Below are positions 12,606 through 20,177 of a stretch of DNA of 23,318 nt, in pieces (the stretch's first letter is position 1; each line of letters starts with the position of its first letter). Location: the IMG/VR virus record IMGVR_UViG_3300043436_001211, positions 1 to 23,318 of that record. One strand, written 5' to 3'. Made by a program: the position numbers and the translations under genes. The notes under the pieces are model-generated. The model had not been told where the DNA came from. It saw only the letters and a program-made list of their open reading frames with translations, and ran no database searches. The DNA is from a virus.

Positions 12606-13514
12606 ATGGCGTTAAAAATATCATATTGCCAATTAATTAAGATTGTTCTTGCACAGATTGGCGGTAGTCCATTACAACAGGTTTATACCCAATTATCACA
12701 GGGCATGAAGCAAATATCTACACGAGGAATTATTCCTTCGGAGATTGCACAAATCAAAGCATTTATTGATCAGGTAACTACCACACTAAATGGAATATCG
12801 GGTGACGTAAATGCCATGCAACAAATGGCTAATCAGTTTTTCTACAATCCAGTAGGAACGGTTACTACAGAAACTATAACACAGATTAATTTGCGGCTTG
12901 CTCAAATTACACAAGATCTCGGTGCCGGCCCGGTAGTTATATCTGGTAATGAGACTGAATATGCATATTTAAATAGTTTAAAAACTGAAATGACAAATTT
13001 TAAAACTCATAGTGATAGATTGTCAGGCCAAGCTGATCCCGAAGATGGTAAACCATTTGGTGGGTGTACGCTTGCAGATTTGTTGGGAGATGGATGTAGT
13101 CCGGCAGGTGATGTACCAGATGTTGACCTTCAAGTTCTTGTAGATGGATTTAAATCTGGCGCTATTATTACCGGTGCAAAGAATGCACTGACTCAAGCAG
13201 TACTTGCTAATACTGGGGGTGCAGCATTAATTAGTGCGCTTGGAAATTTACAATCAACAGTTAATACTTTCAATACTACGGTGACTACCAAGATTAATAA
13301 ACTTGCAATTAAACGAGCGGTCGAATCTTACGTAAATTATGTTGTTTTTAACTTATTAACAGGATGTAGCAACACGTTATTAAATGCAACACTAATACCT
13401 TCAGTAAAAGAAGCTATAACCCCGTATGCTCAATATATACAGAAACAACAACTTGATGCGGCTTTGGATGGCGCAACCGGTCAACCGTTTACAAATACTA
13501 CACTCGCAACCTAA
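12606..13514 (+). CDS. Possible virion structural protein
   Basis: A 302-residue, Lys-poor protein, dominated by Thr, Asn, Gln and Ala. Long amphipathic stretches (LQQVYTQLSQGMKQIS, ALISALGNLQSTVNTFNTTV) suggest elongated helices, and the middle has a Cys- and Gly-rich loop (FGGCTLADLLGDGCSPAGD). This composition is typical of particle proteins such as tail or baseplate components, unlike its replication-type neighbours. I cannot name a family; the virion role is inference. No ribosome binding site beyond AAGG at 12597-12600. Confidence 0.6.
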   Translation: MALKISYCQLIKIVLAQIGGSPLQQVYTQLSQGMKQISTRGIIPSEIAQIKAFIDQVTTTLNGISGDVNAMQQMANQFFYNPVGTVTTETITQINLRLAQITQDLGAGPVVISGNETEYAYLNSLKTEMTNFKTHSDRLSGQADPEDGKPFGGCTLADLLGDGCSPAGDVPDVDLQVLVDGFKSGAIITGAKNALTQAVLANTGGAALISALGNLQSTVNTFNTTVTTKINKLAIKRAVESYVNYVVFNLLTGCSNTLLNATLIPSVKEAITPYAQYIQKQQLDAALDGATGQPFTNTTLAT

Positions 13515-13529
13515 ACAGAAAGATATATT

Positions 13530-14417
13530 ATGATTGTTGTTGATTACAGCCAAACGGCTATTTCAAATTTGATGGCAGAAATTGGCGGTAGAAAAGATAT
13601 TGAAATTCAAGTGCCACTATTGCGTCACATGATTTTAAATTCAATTCGAGGTTACAAACAAAAATTCGGAAAAGAATATGGGCAGTTGGTTATTGCCGTA
13701 GACAATAGAAATTATTGGAGGAGACAAGAATTCCAATATTACAAAGCTGGCCGCAAAAAAGCTCGTGAGGATTCTGGTCTAGATTGGAAAACAATCTTTG
13801 AGGCTCTTGATCTAATCAGAAATGAGATCGATAAGTTTTTCCCCTATAAGGTTGTTAACGTCGATGGCGCAGAAGCAGATGACGTTATTGCAGTTTTAGC
13901 AGAGTGGTCTCAGACAAATGATTTTGCCGGTGGTGGAGTATTTGAAGATGATCCTAAACCGTTTCTAATTGTTTCCGGTGATCATGATTTCATTCAACTT
14001 CAAAAGTTTAAGAATGTCAAACAATTTTCCCCGGTACAAAAGAAATATGTTAAACCTGAGATGTCACCTAAACAGTACATCTTTGAACATACAATTAAAG
14101 GCGATAAGGGGGACGGAGTACCTAACGTATTGTCAGCGGATGATAGTATTGTTGCAGGTGAACGACAAAAACCAATTACAACTAAAAAATTAGAAGTGTG
14201 GTATAAAGATGCAACTACCATGCCGCAGGATGATGAATTTAAAAATAGATTTGAGCGCAATCGCAAATTGGTTGACTTTACCTGCATCCCAGAAGAGATT
14301 AAAAATTCTATTATAAATAACTACACAGGTCAGCCTGATAAAAACAAGAGTATGCTTTTGAACTTTTTCATTGAGCATAAAATGAAGAATATGTTGGAAT
14401 TAATTGAGGAGTTCTGA
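13530..14417 (+). CDS. rnh: T4 RNase H-like 5'-3' exonuclease (FEN family)
   Basis: The 295-residue protein has the acidic metal-binding set of the 5'-nuclease superfamily: VVDYSQ (Asp5), VIAVDN (Asp58), AEADDVIAVLA (Glu115, Asp117, Asp118), SGDHDF (Asp151, Asp153) and GDKGDGVPN (Asp192, Asp195). Length agrees with T4 Rnh (305 residues). In T4 it removes RNA primers and flaps during lagging-strand synthesis before ligase seals the nick; the phage ligase lies 2.4 kb downstream. A TCTGG.. KxxGRKKAR basic patch (residues 71-79) is the expected DNA-binding region. Confidence 0.9.
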   Translation: MIVVDYSQTAISNLMAEIGGRKDIEIQVPLLRHMILNSIRGYKQKFGKEYGQLVIAVDNRNYWRRQEFQYYKAGRKKAREDSGLDWKTIFEALDLIRNEIDKFFPYKVVNVDGAEADDVIAVLAEWSQTNDFAGGGVFEDDPKPFLIVSGDHDFIQLQKFKNVKQFSPVQKKYVKPEMSPKQYIFEHTIKGDKGDGVPNVLSADDSIVAGERQKPITTKKLEVWYKDATTMPQDDEFKNRFERNRKLVDFTCIPEEIKNSIINNYTGQPDKNKSMLLNFFIEHKMKNMLELIEEF

Positions 14418-14929
14418 TGCGAACAACTATACCACAAATTTTCGAGGAAGTCGAAAAAACAAACGGCAAAGATAAAAAGATTGCTGTATTACGATCATAC
14501 CATAGCCCACAGCTTGAGGGTGTTCTACAAATCAATTTTAACTCAGATGTTAAATTAGATTTACCAGAGGGTGAGCCACCATTCAAGAAAGATGAGAAAA
14601 TTCCAATTGGATATTCTGAAACAAACTTGTATGCAGAATTTAGACGTATGTATATTTGGCTAGAACCAAATATTAACCTATCCAAAATTAAAAAAGAACA
14701 ACTGTTTGTTCAGATGCTTGAAGGTATTCATTGGACAGAGTCTGAAGTAATATGTTTAGCTAAAGATAAGGCTCTTGAAACTAGATATAAGACACTTACT
14801 GAAGATTTAGTTAGAGAAGCATTTCCGAATATTCTTCCTCCTGCTAAACCAAAAACTGTTGTGGATATTATCCCAGTTCTCAAGAAAGAATCAAAAGCAA
14901 AAAAAGCCGCAGTCTCTTTGAAAGATTGA
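14417..14929 (+). CDS. Conserved T4-like/cyanophage protein, possibly extended by frameshift
   Basis: A 170-residue protein. The pattern IFEEVEKTNGKDKKIAVLR, then DLPEGEPPFKKDE, then LYAEFRRMYIWLEPN, QLFVQMLEGIHWTESEVICL and a LTEDLVREAFPNILPP end resembles a family common in T4-like cyanophages (I believe DUF6433), with no known function. It overlaps the rnh stop by one base. Near its end, A-AAA-AAA at 14899-14905 is in the right phase for -1 slippage into the frame that continues to 15061 (see the entry at 14926). Confidence 0.75.
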   Translation: MRTTIPQIFEEVEKTNGKDKKIAVLRSYHSPQLEGVLQINFNSDVKLDLPEGEPPFKKDEKIPIGYSETNLYAEFRRMYIWLEPNINLSKIKKEQLFVQMLEGIHWTESEVICLAKDKALETRYKTLTEDLVREAFPNILPPAKPKTVVDIIPVLKKESKAKKAAVSLKD

Positions 14930-15063
14930 CTAGGTTCTTCAAACGAGACGAACCCGAACCAGTCGTAAGTAATTGGTTAGTTTCGGATGATATGCCAGAT
15001 GACCCAATGTATGACAGTAGAACGGTAAACCACCACAAATATCGAGCATTTGACAAATATTGA
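14926..15063 (+). CDS. Short frame: TTG-start gene or -1 frameshift extension (45 aa)
   Basis: From TTG at 14926, this frame encodes 45 residues beginning TRFFKRDEPEPVVSNW and ending YRAFDKY. Immediately upstream the same frame reads SRSLFERLTRFFKR, which looks like continuous protein, but no ATG or GTG is present. The frame starts in -1 phase from an A-AAA-AAA run at 14899-14905, and a hairpin (14911-14931) begins 5 nt after it. So either it is a small TTGA-coupled gene or a C-terminal extension of the previous product. No function recognised. Confidence 0.5.
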   Translation: MTRFFKRDEPEPVVSNWLVSDDMPDDPMYDSRTVNHHKYRAFDKY

Positions 15064-15078
15064 AAAAGATGTTATAAT
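15050..15078 (+). promoter_or_regulatory. Consensus sigma70 promoter
   Basis: TTGACA (15050-15055), 17-bp spacer, TATAAT (15073-15078). The -35 box is inside the end of the short frame before it. Confidence 0.88.
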
Positions 15079-15097
15079 ATAGTATGGGAGATTTAGT

Positions 15098-15493
15098 ATG
15101 ACAATGCACATCGTTGGACCCTGGTTATCTACAACCGGAAAAAAGAAATCAAAAGTTAAATTTAAAAGTGCAGACGCGGCACGTAATGCTCGAGATCTTG
15201 CACAGGAGTGGTCTTCTATGAAAAAGAAGTGGGGCGTTGAGATTGATGATACAAAACGCAAACGTGCAATGGCGGCCGAGATATATTCCCCTCCGGTATC
15301 TTCTAATCCCCGAGGCGTTACACATAAAAATATTCAAAGTTTAAATGATAAAATAACAGGTGCGGTTTCTAGCAAGCCAGCATCCGTGTATACTGGAACA
15401 AAGGTTCTAGGTATTGGTACAATGCACAAGTCTAATGCTGTCCCTATCTTTAGTGATGACGAGGCAAAAGAAATTTCTACAATGAGGCGATAA
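15098..15493 (+). CDS. Conserved phage protein (HIVGPWLSTTGKKK family)
   Basis: A 131-residue basic protein. It starts MHIVGPWLSTTGKKKSKVKF, then has a Lys/Ala-rich helical part (AARNARDLAQEWSSM, KWGVEIDDTKRKR) and an end with VYTGTKVLGIGTMHKSNAVP and KEISTMRR. The same beginning and end are found in hypothetical proteins of many unrelated tailed phages and prophages; no function is established. GGGAG at 15086-15090 is the ribosome binding site, which decides the start at 15098. Its stop overlaps the next ATG. Confidence 0.8.
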   Translation: MTMHIVGPWLSTTGKKKSKVKFKSADAARNARDLAQEWSSMKKKWGVEIDDTKRKRAMAAEIYSPPVSSNPRGVTHKNIQSLNDKITGAVSSKPASVYTGTKVLGIGTMHKSNAVPIFSDDEAKEISTMRR

Positions 15494-16266
15494 TGAAAAA
15501 AATAGTTTTAGTCACAGGCGGATTTGATCCTGTGCATTCTGGGCATATTGCATATTTTAAAGCAGCCAAAAAGTTAGGAGACTACTTGGTTGTAGGCGTA
15601 AACTCTGACGCATGGCTAACACGTAAGAAAGGCGCACCGTTTATGCCAGTATGGGAGCGGGTTGCTTTATTACAAGAATTTAAATGTATCGATCAGGTTG
15701 TATTCTTTGATGATAATGCAGATGCTGACGGAAGCGCCAAACACTTTATAAAAGAAACATTAGATATCTGGCCAGACTCTGAGGTTATCTTTGCTAATGG
15801 TGGGGATAGAACTGATAAGAATATTCCAGAAATGGATATACAAAATCCTCGTCTAAGTTTTGCGTTTGGCGTAGGTGGTGAAGATAAAAAGAATTCTAGC
15901 TCTTGGATTTTGCAAGAATGGAAAGCTCCTAAGACCTCGCGCGCGTGGGGATATTATCGTGTTCTACATGAACAAGGTAAAGATGTTAAAGTAAAAGAAT
16001 TAACGGTTGCTCCTGGCAAATGTTTAAGTATGCAACGACATAAAGATCGAAGCGAGCATTGGTTTGTATCAGAAGGAACCGCTACGGTTTATACGTTAAA
16101 TTGTAGCACAGATGTTGAACTAATTGGAACATTCAATAAATTTGAAAATCTCCATATTGGTAAAACAGAGTGGCATCAGCTTTGTAATGAAACTGAGTCA
16201 CCATTGAAGATTGTCGAAATCCAGTATGGCGACAATTGTATTGAAGATGATATTGAAAGGAAATAA
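15493..16266 (+). CDS. Cytidylyltransferase-cupin fusion (nucleotide-sugar enzyme)
   Basis: The 257-residue protein joins two domains. Residues 1-125 are a nucleotidyltransferase of the cytidylyltransferase fold: TGGFDPVHSGHI (HxGH, His15-His18), then NSDAWLTRKKG, then ANGGDRTDKN (101-110). Residues 145-257 are a type II mannose-6-phosphate isomerase cupin: SRAWGYYRVL, APGKCLSMQRHKDRSEHWFV (His183, Glu188, His189), HIGKTEWHQL (His228) and a VEIQYGDNCIEDDI end. The first domain would activate a sugar or polyol phosphate; the second would isomerise or bind a sugar phosphate. The real substrate is unknown. It could modify virion, DNA or host surface glycans. Confidence 0.85.
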   Translation: MKKIVLVTGGFDPVHSGHIAYFKAAKKLGDYLVVGVNSDAWLTRKKGAPFMPVWERVALLQEFKCIDQVVFFDDNADADGSAKHFIKETLDIWPDSEVIFANGGDRTDKNIPEMDIQNPRLSFAFGVGGEDKKNSSSWILQEWKAPKTSRAWGYYRVLHEQGKDVKVKELTVAPGKCLSMQRHKDRSEHWFVSEGTATVYTLNCSTDVELIGTFNKFENLHIGKTEWHQLCNETESPLKIVEIQYGDNCIEDDIERK

Positions 16267-16269
16267 ATT

Positions 16270-16542
16270 ATGGCAGGTATCCCATCCAGTCCAACGGATC
16301 GTAAAGCAATTCTTGATTGTATGAAAGAACTATCGGCGAGCATGACTCGTACTGAAGGTGAACGTGAGTTTCAGCGAGAAGCAATTAAAGAGTTATGTGA
16401 CAATCTAGAACTTAGCAAAAAGACATTTCGTCGTATGGCTAAGGTATATCACAAACAAAATTTTACCAAAGAAATTGAAGAACATGAAGAATTTGAAACA
16501 ATGTATGAGACCATTACAAATTCTACAAGAATGTCTGCATAA
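16270..16542 (+). CDS. dsbA: T4 DsbA-like small DNA-binding protein
   Basis: A 90-residue helical protein. The segment REAIKELCDNLELSKKTFRR then MAKVYHKQNFTKEIEE and a FETMYETI end match the pattern of T4 DsbA (89 residues), a double-stranded DNA-binding protein of late-promoter regions that lies near rnh in T4. The same neighbourhood (rnh at 13530) supports the call. AAAGGAAA at 16256-16263 is the ribosome binding site. The sequence match is remembered, not computed, so the symbol is tentative. Confidence 0.65.
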   Translation: MAGIPSSPTDRKAILDCMKELSASMTRTEGEREFQREAIKELCDNLELSKKTFRRMAKVYHKQNFTKEIEEHEEFETMYETITNSTRMSA

Positions 16543-16543
16543 T

Positions 16544-16732
16544 ATGAAAAACTTGTATATTTTAGAAGCTGAATGGCGAGACACTATTGGTCGTACTCGA
16601 AAACAAGATATTATTGGTGTTTATGATGATATCGAAAAATTAGAAAAAGCCAAACAAGCGGTTGAAGATACTCCTCATAAGTATACAAGTATTACTTACA
16701 AAATCAACACCGAAATGCGACCATTTGCTTAA
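16544..16732 (+). CDS. Unknown small phage protein
   Basis: A 62-residue protein, MKNLYILEAEWRDTIGRTRK and onwards, with IIGVYDDIEKLEKAKQAVED and a YTSITYKINTEM strand. It looks like a small alpha-beta fold. Small phage proteins with an I.GVYDD.E..E.AK segment are common, role unknown. The start at 16544 is one base after the preceding stop; the longer frame from 16475 is a read-back into that gene. Confidence 0.6.
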   Translation: MKNLYILEAEWRDTIGRTRKQDIIGVYDDIEKLEKAKQAVEDTPHKYTSITYKINTEMRPFA

Positions 16733-16751
16733 AAAATGAGCACTTTTATGC

Positions 16752-16780
16752 TTGACACTAATCGAAAAAGGTGTTATAAT
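16752..16780 (+). promoter_or_regulatory. Consensus sigma70 promoter for DNA ligase
   Basis: TTGACA (16752-16757), 17-bp spacer, TATAAT (16775-16780). Confidence 0.9.
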
Positions 16781-16803
16781 AAAGTATATGAAGAAAGGCT
16801 AAT

Positions 16804-18138
16804 ATGACAACGGTATATGATATTTTAGATCAACTTGCATCCGACAATTCTCGCTTGGCTAAAGAAGCTATTCTTACAACCAATAAGAATAATGCTGACC
16901 TACAAGAAGCGTTTCGAATTGCTCTAGATCCTCTTATCAGTTATTATATTCGCAAAATTCCAGCATACACCAAACAAGCCAAAGGCAAAAAATCTTTAAC
17001 TTGGGCAATGCAAGAACTACTTAATGAATTTGCAACCCGCAATTTTACGGGAAATGCAGCAATTGAACATCTAACCTTTGTATTGGAGTCAGTGAATGAA
17101 AAAGATGCCAGCGTTATTGAGCGTATCATCAAGCAAGACCTTCGTTGTGGAGTCAGTGAAGCGACCGCAAACAAAATCTGGCCCAAGCTTATCTCAACAT
17201 ACCCGGTTATGTTGGCTTCTGGATTCGACCAAAAGCTTGTCGACAAAATTAAATTCCCGGCATATTGCCAATTAAAATTAGATGGCATGCGTTTTAACGC
17301 AATCGTTCGTAATGGTACAGTAGAATACAGGAGCCGTAATGGTAAAGAACTTAATATTCCAAGTAAGCTATTTAGCGATGCTTTACTCAAATTGGCTTCT
17401 TATTACGGTGCCAATTATGTTTTTGATGGCGAGCTATTAGTTGTAGATTCTGCAGGAAAACCGCTTGATCGCAAAACCGGCAACGGCATCTTAAGTAAAG
17501 GTGTTAAGGGCACGATGTCAGAAACAGAAGCAAGTTCTGTTCGTGTAACATTGTGGGATGCTATTCCATATGATGATTTTAAAATTGGTAAATTTACCAC
17601 ACCGTATGTAGATAGATTTCAATTTTTAGTTAAACGCGTTATTAATCTAAAAACATCAAATAAAGCATTAGGTGCATTGATTGATTGTGTTTGGACTAAA
17701 GAAGTTGATAATCAATTTGAAGCACAAACGATTTTTGAGAAATTCTTAGCAGAAGGTCAAGAAGGTACTATTCTTAAATCTAAAACAAACATCTGGGAAG
17801 ATAAACGCTCTAAGGAGCAAATTAAATTCAAAGGTGAATTGGAATGTGATCTTGTTGTTGTTGATTGGGAAGAAGGTACAGGCAAAAATGTTGGTAGGTT
17901 AGGAGCATTGGTTTGTGAGTCATCTGACGGATTAATTCAAGTTAATGTAGGGTCAGGATATTCCGATGAACAACGTAAAGAATTTACCAAACAAGCTGTA
18001 CTTGGAAAAGTTGTAACTGTTAAATATAACGCACGCATTAAAGATCGCGGAGACGGCGTAGAACGTCTATTCTTGCCTACATTTATTGAAATGCGTGAAG
18101 ATAAAGATGTAGCAGATTCGAGCAAAAAAATAAAATGA
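16804..18138 (+). CDS. ATP-dependent DNA ligase
   Basis: The 444-residue enzyme has an N-terminal helical DNA-binding part (1-140), then the nucleotidyltransferase core: motif I CQLKLDGMRF (adenylated Lys158), Ia YRSRNGKEL, III YVFDGELLV (206-213), IIIa VTLWDAIP, IV QEGTILKSK (Glu320) and V EQIKFKGELE (Lys341, Lys343). A C-terminal OB-fold follows with VNVGSGYSDEQRKEFT. It seals nicks using ATP, as T4 gp30 (487 residues) does after Rnh removes primers. The AAGAAAGG ribosome site and own promoter allow strong expression. Opposite-strand frames of up to 148 residues here are shadows. Confidence 0.95.
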   Translation: MTTVYDILDQLASDNSRLAKEAILTTNKNNADLQEAFRIALDPLISYYIRKIPAYTKQAKGKKSLTWAMQELLNEFATRNFTGNAAIEHLTFVLESVNEKDASVIERIIKQDLRCGVSEATANKIWPKLISTYPVMLASGFDQKLVDKIKFPAYCQLKLDGMRFNAIVRNGTVEYRSRNGKELNIPSKLFSDALLKLASYYGANYVFDGELLVVDSAGKPLDRKTGNGILSKGVKGTMSETEASSVRVTLWDAIPYDDFKIGKFTTPYVDRFQFLVKRVINLKTSNKALGALIDCVWTKEVDNQFEAQTIFEKFLAEGQEGTILKSKTNIWEDKRSKEQIKFKGELECDLVVVDWEEGTGKNVGRLGALVCESSDGLIQVNVGSGYSDEQRKEFTKQAVLGKVVTVKYNARIKDRGDGVERLFLPTFIEMREDKDVADSSKKIK

Positions 18139-18383
18139 GTAAAATAACAAGTACGGAAATAAATAATACTCTATATAATAGAAAATATGGAATAATTGAA
18201 TATGATCGTAAACTTGAAAGATTTGAAAACGAAAAACTAAAAGAAGCTACGGAACAAGCACGACGCATTCTTGCAATTCAATTAATGAAAGAAATCGAAA
18301 AAATACGAGAGTATGAACGTATTAGACAAAAGAAACAATTCGAGATTCATCAAAGAGGTTCTAATATTGATACTTATACATGA
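18135..18383 (+). CDS. Charged coiled-coil small protein
   Basis: An 82-residue protein with a long, highly charged helix, KLERFENEKLKEATEQARRI, then LMKEIEKIREYERIRQKKQF. It looks like a coiled coil and has no recognised family. It is coupled to ligase by ATGA and to the following membrane ORF by ATGA. Confidence 0.65.
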   Translation: MSKITSTEINNTLYNRKYGIIEYDRKLERFENEKLKEATEQARRILAIQLMKEIEKIREYERIRQKKQFEIHQRGSNIDTYT

Positions 18384-18499
18384 AAAACTTTGACTTGTTC
18401 GGCAATTTGTTTTATAATAAAGATGACGCAATATTTTTATTTGTAGTAGTATTATTTGAGATTGCCTTTGTTGTTTTTGCCATATACTGTTTATTATGA
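18380..18499 (+). CDS. Tiny membrane protein (39 aa)
   Basis: A 39-residue frame, MKNFDLFGNLFYNKDDAIF then LFVVVLFEIAFVVFAIYCLL, with one strong membrane helix. It overlaps both neighbours by four bases in ATGA form, which is the clearest sign of a real gene. A sigma70 promoter (18390-18418) lies inside it and codes for LFYNK. Function unknown; N-terminus probably cytoplasmic or periplasmic, not decidable. Confidence 0.65.
   Translation: MKNFDLFGNLFYNKDDAIFLFVVVLFEIAFVVFAIYCLL
18390..18418 (+). promoter_or_regulatory. Sigma70 promoter inside the tiny membrane gene
   Basis: TTGACT (18390-18395), 17-bp spacer, TATAAT (18413-18418). It would drive the gene at 18496 and those after it. Confidence 0.75.
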
Positions 18500-19038
18500 A
18501 TATTTTTTATCTACACAATGACCCTAAAATTTGTGCCGAGCTACACAACGACAAACACGTCGTTAAAATGATACTTGAATATGCTCAACTTCTTTCTACT
18601 GCTCATCGTGTTCTTGATGGTGTTCAATCTGTGGGTGTCAGTAAAACTAATCGAAAACAAACCAGGTATGTTATTTCCGATGAGCGTGAATATACTTTGT
18701 ACCGTTCTACTCATACTAATCATCCTTCAGCGATTTGGGTAAGACAATCCTATGAAAATTATGAATGGCTATATAAGCTATTCATTGCAGTATTAGAAGA
18801 ATACACGTATCGATATGGTAGAACACACGCAACTGCTCGATTAGTAGATGCATTGTATAAGCCGCCTACTAATATTCCAAAAGGCGTAGGATTCACTGAA
18901 CCCACTCCGGCAATGCCAGATGAGTATAAGGTATCCGGTAATTCCGTCAGATCATATATAAATTATTACCTGGGTGCAAAGCAGCATCTAGCATCTTGGA
19001 AAAAACGACAAATACCTGAATGGTTTACATATGCCTAG
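18496..19038 (+). CDS. Conserved phage protein (HNDKHVVKMILEYAQLLSTAHR family)
   Basis: A 180-residue protein. It has the order MNIFYLHNDPKICAELHNDK, then HVVKMILEYAQLLSTAHRVL, then NHPSAIWVRQS, YEWLYKLFIAV, PTPAMPDEYKV and SYINYYLGAKQHLASWKKR. This order is highly conserved in many phages and some eukaryotic giant viruses; I know of no biochemical assignment, although conserved His, Asp, Lys and Glu in the first 40 residues look like an active site. I considered a pyrimidine-dimer glycosylase link but the sequence gives no clear support. It overlaps the next gene by eight bases. Confidence 0.75.
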   Translation: MNIFYLHNDPKICAELHNDKHVVKMILEYAQLLSTAHRVLDGVQSVGVSKTNRKQTRYVISDEREYTLYRSTHTNHPSAIWVRQSYENYEWLYKLFIAVLEEYTYRYGRTHATARLVDALYKPPTNIPKGVGFTEPTPAMPDEYKVSGNSVRSYINYYLGAKQHLASWKKRQIPEWFTYA

Positions 19039-19288
19039 TTATACATTAAAATGCAACGATTGTGAGACAGTATTCGACGTGCTATGTCGTTATGATGTTC
19101 GTCCAGAACAACAATGCCCATCCTGCAAATCAACAAATCACGAAAACATCATCACAGGTGCTCCTGCACTAGGTGACGCCGTTCGTCTCGGTATCACTCA
19201 ACCTGATGGTGGTTTTAAAGAAGTCTTGTCTAAGATACACTCTAATAATTATAAGAGTAACTTGGCAGACAAATTAAGTAGACGATAA
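19031..19288 (+). CDS. FmdB-type zinc-ribbon protein
   Basis: An 85-residue protein. MPSYTLKCNDC and then QCPSCKS provide two CxxC pairs (Cys8/11 and Cys29/32) that form a zinc ribbon of the FmdB regulatory family. The rest, GAPALGDAVRLGITQPDGGF then KIHSNNYKSNLADKLSRR, is a phage-type tail. The FmdB name reflects fold, not function. The start overlaps the gene before by eight bases. Confidence 0.8.
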   Translation: MPSYTLKCNDCETVFDVLCRYDVRPEQQCPSCKSTNHENIITGAPALGDAVRLGITQPDGGFKEVLSKIHSNNYKSNLADKLSRR

Positions 19289-19368
19289 AATGTTTCAATT
19301 CAATTTTTTACCTGAGGGGGCAATAGCACGGTAGGCTAATGTCCTTTCTTTTTCTTAAGAGGGTATAC

Positions 19369-20121
19369 ATGGCAAAGTCTAAAAATAATCTTCAATTGCA
19401 GCCAACTCATCCACCGCTCAATTTAGTTGTTAATAACAAACTAAAAATGAGATTAGATGATATGAAAACAATTGATCCATTGACAGACAACCAGCGGCGA
19501 GTCTTTGATGCATATGATAATTCTAAAATCATGTTGCTTCATGGGGTAGCCGGGACAGGAAAAACATTCATAGCGCTCTATCACGCATTGGAGGAAGTAT
19601 TAGATAAATCAAATCCATATCGACAAGTAATAATCGTTCGATCAGCTGTTCCTAGCAGAGAAATCGGACATCTACCGGGAGATGAAAAAGAAAAAACAGA
19701 AGTGTATACTGAACCGTACGTTGGCATTTGTGAAGACTTATTTGGTCGTAGCGATGCATATCAAAGACTGTCAGAACAAGGTGCAGTAAAGTTTTTAATT
19801 ACGTCGTTTGTCAGAGGCATTACTCTAGATGATTCTATTATCGTTGTAGATGAATGTCAGAATATGACGGATATGGAACTTAATTCAATTATGACTCGCG
19901 TAGGAGAGCGGTCAAAAATTATATTTTGCGGCGATTTTCGCCAAACGGATTTGTATAGAAAAACCGATATGTCTGGACTAAAAAAATTCATGGCAATTGC
20001 CGACCTTATGCCCTCTTTTAAGGTCTTCGAATTTGGTGTAGATGATATCGTTAGATCAAAACTTGTTAAGGAGTATATTCTTGCTAGATTAGACTACGAA
20101 AGTAGACACATCGTTCATTAA
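19369..20121 (+). CDS. phoH: PhoH-like ATPase
   Basis: The 250-residue protein has a P-loop GVAGTGKTFIAL (residues 59-70), a VRSAVPSREIGHLPGDEKEK segment typical of PhoH, and a Walker B IIVVDECQN (158-165), then a GDFRQTDL sensor (around 196-203). PhoH proteins are NTPases with suggested RNA helicase activity, frequent in marine and T4-like phages. The start at 19369 has AAGAGGG upstream; ATG 19339 adds ten residues without support. A clear terminator follows the gene. Confidence 0.9.
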   Translation: MAKSKNNLQLQPTHPPLNLVVNNKLKMRLDDMKTIDPLTDNQRRVFDAYDNSKIMLLHGVAGTGKTFIALYHALEEVLDKSNPYRQVIIVRSAVPSREIGHLPGDEKEKTEVYTEPYVGICEDLFGRSDAYQRLSEQGAVKFLITSFVRGITLDDSIIVVDECQNMTDMELNSIMTRVGERSKIIFCGDFRQTDLYRKTDMSGLKKFMAIADLMPSFKVFEFGVDDIVRSKLVKEYILARLDYESRHIVH

Positions 20122-20129
20122 TATAAATA

Positions 20130-20160
20130 AAAGAGTCGAGCTAATAATTCGACTCTTTTT
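20130..20160 (+). terminator. Intrinsic terminator after phoH
   Basis: GAGTCGA (20133-20139) pairs with TCGACTC (20149-20155), extended by AAA/TTT, with a 9-nt loop and a run of T. This is the best terminator in the window and separates the replication block from the lysis block. Confidence 0.92.
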
Positions 20161-20177
20161 CATCCAAGGAAACCAAA

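Noticed and set aside
14000-14378. Overlapping - strand frames opposite rnh
   Set aside because: They lie within a clear nuclease gene and have no signals of their own.
16944-17390. 148-codon open frame on the - strand
   Set aside because: It lies entirely opposite the ligase gene, has no promoter or ribosome site, and its protein has no motif; it is a shadow of ligase codon use.
20122-20129. TATAAATA, a T4 late promoter-like octamer
   Set aside because: It lies directly before a terminator stem, and the octamer also occurs within genes (for example near 14312) in this AT-rich DNA; no late promoter is claimed.
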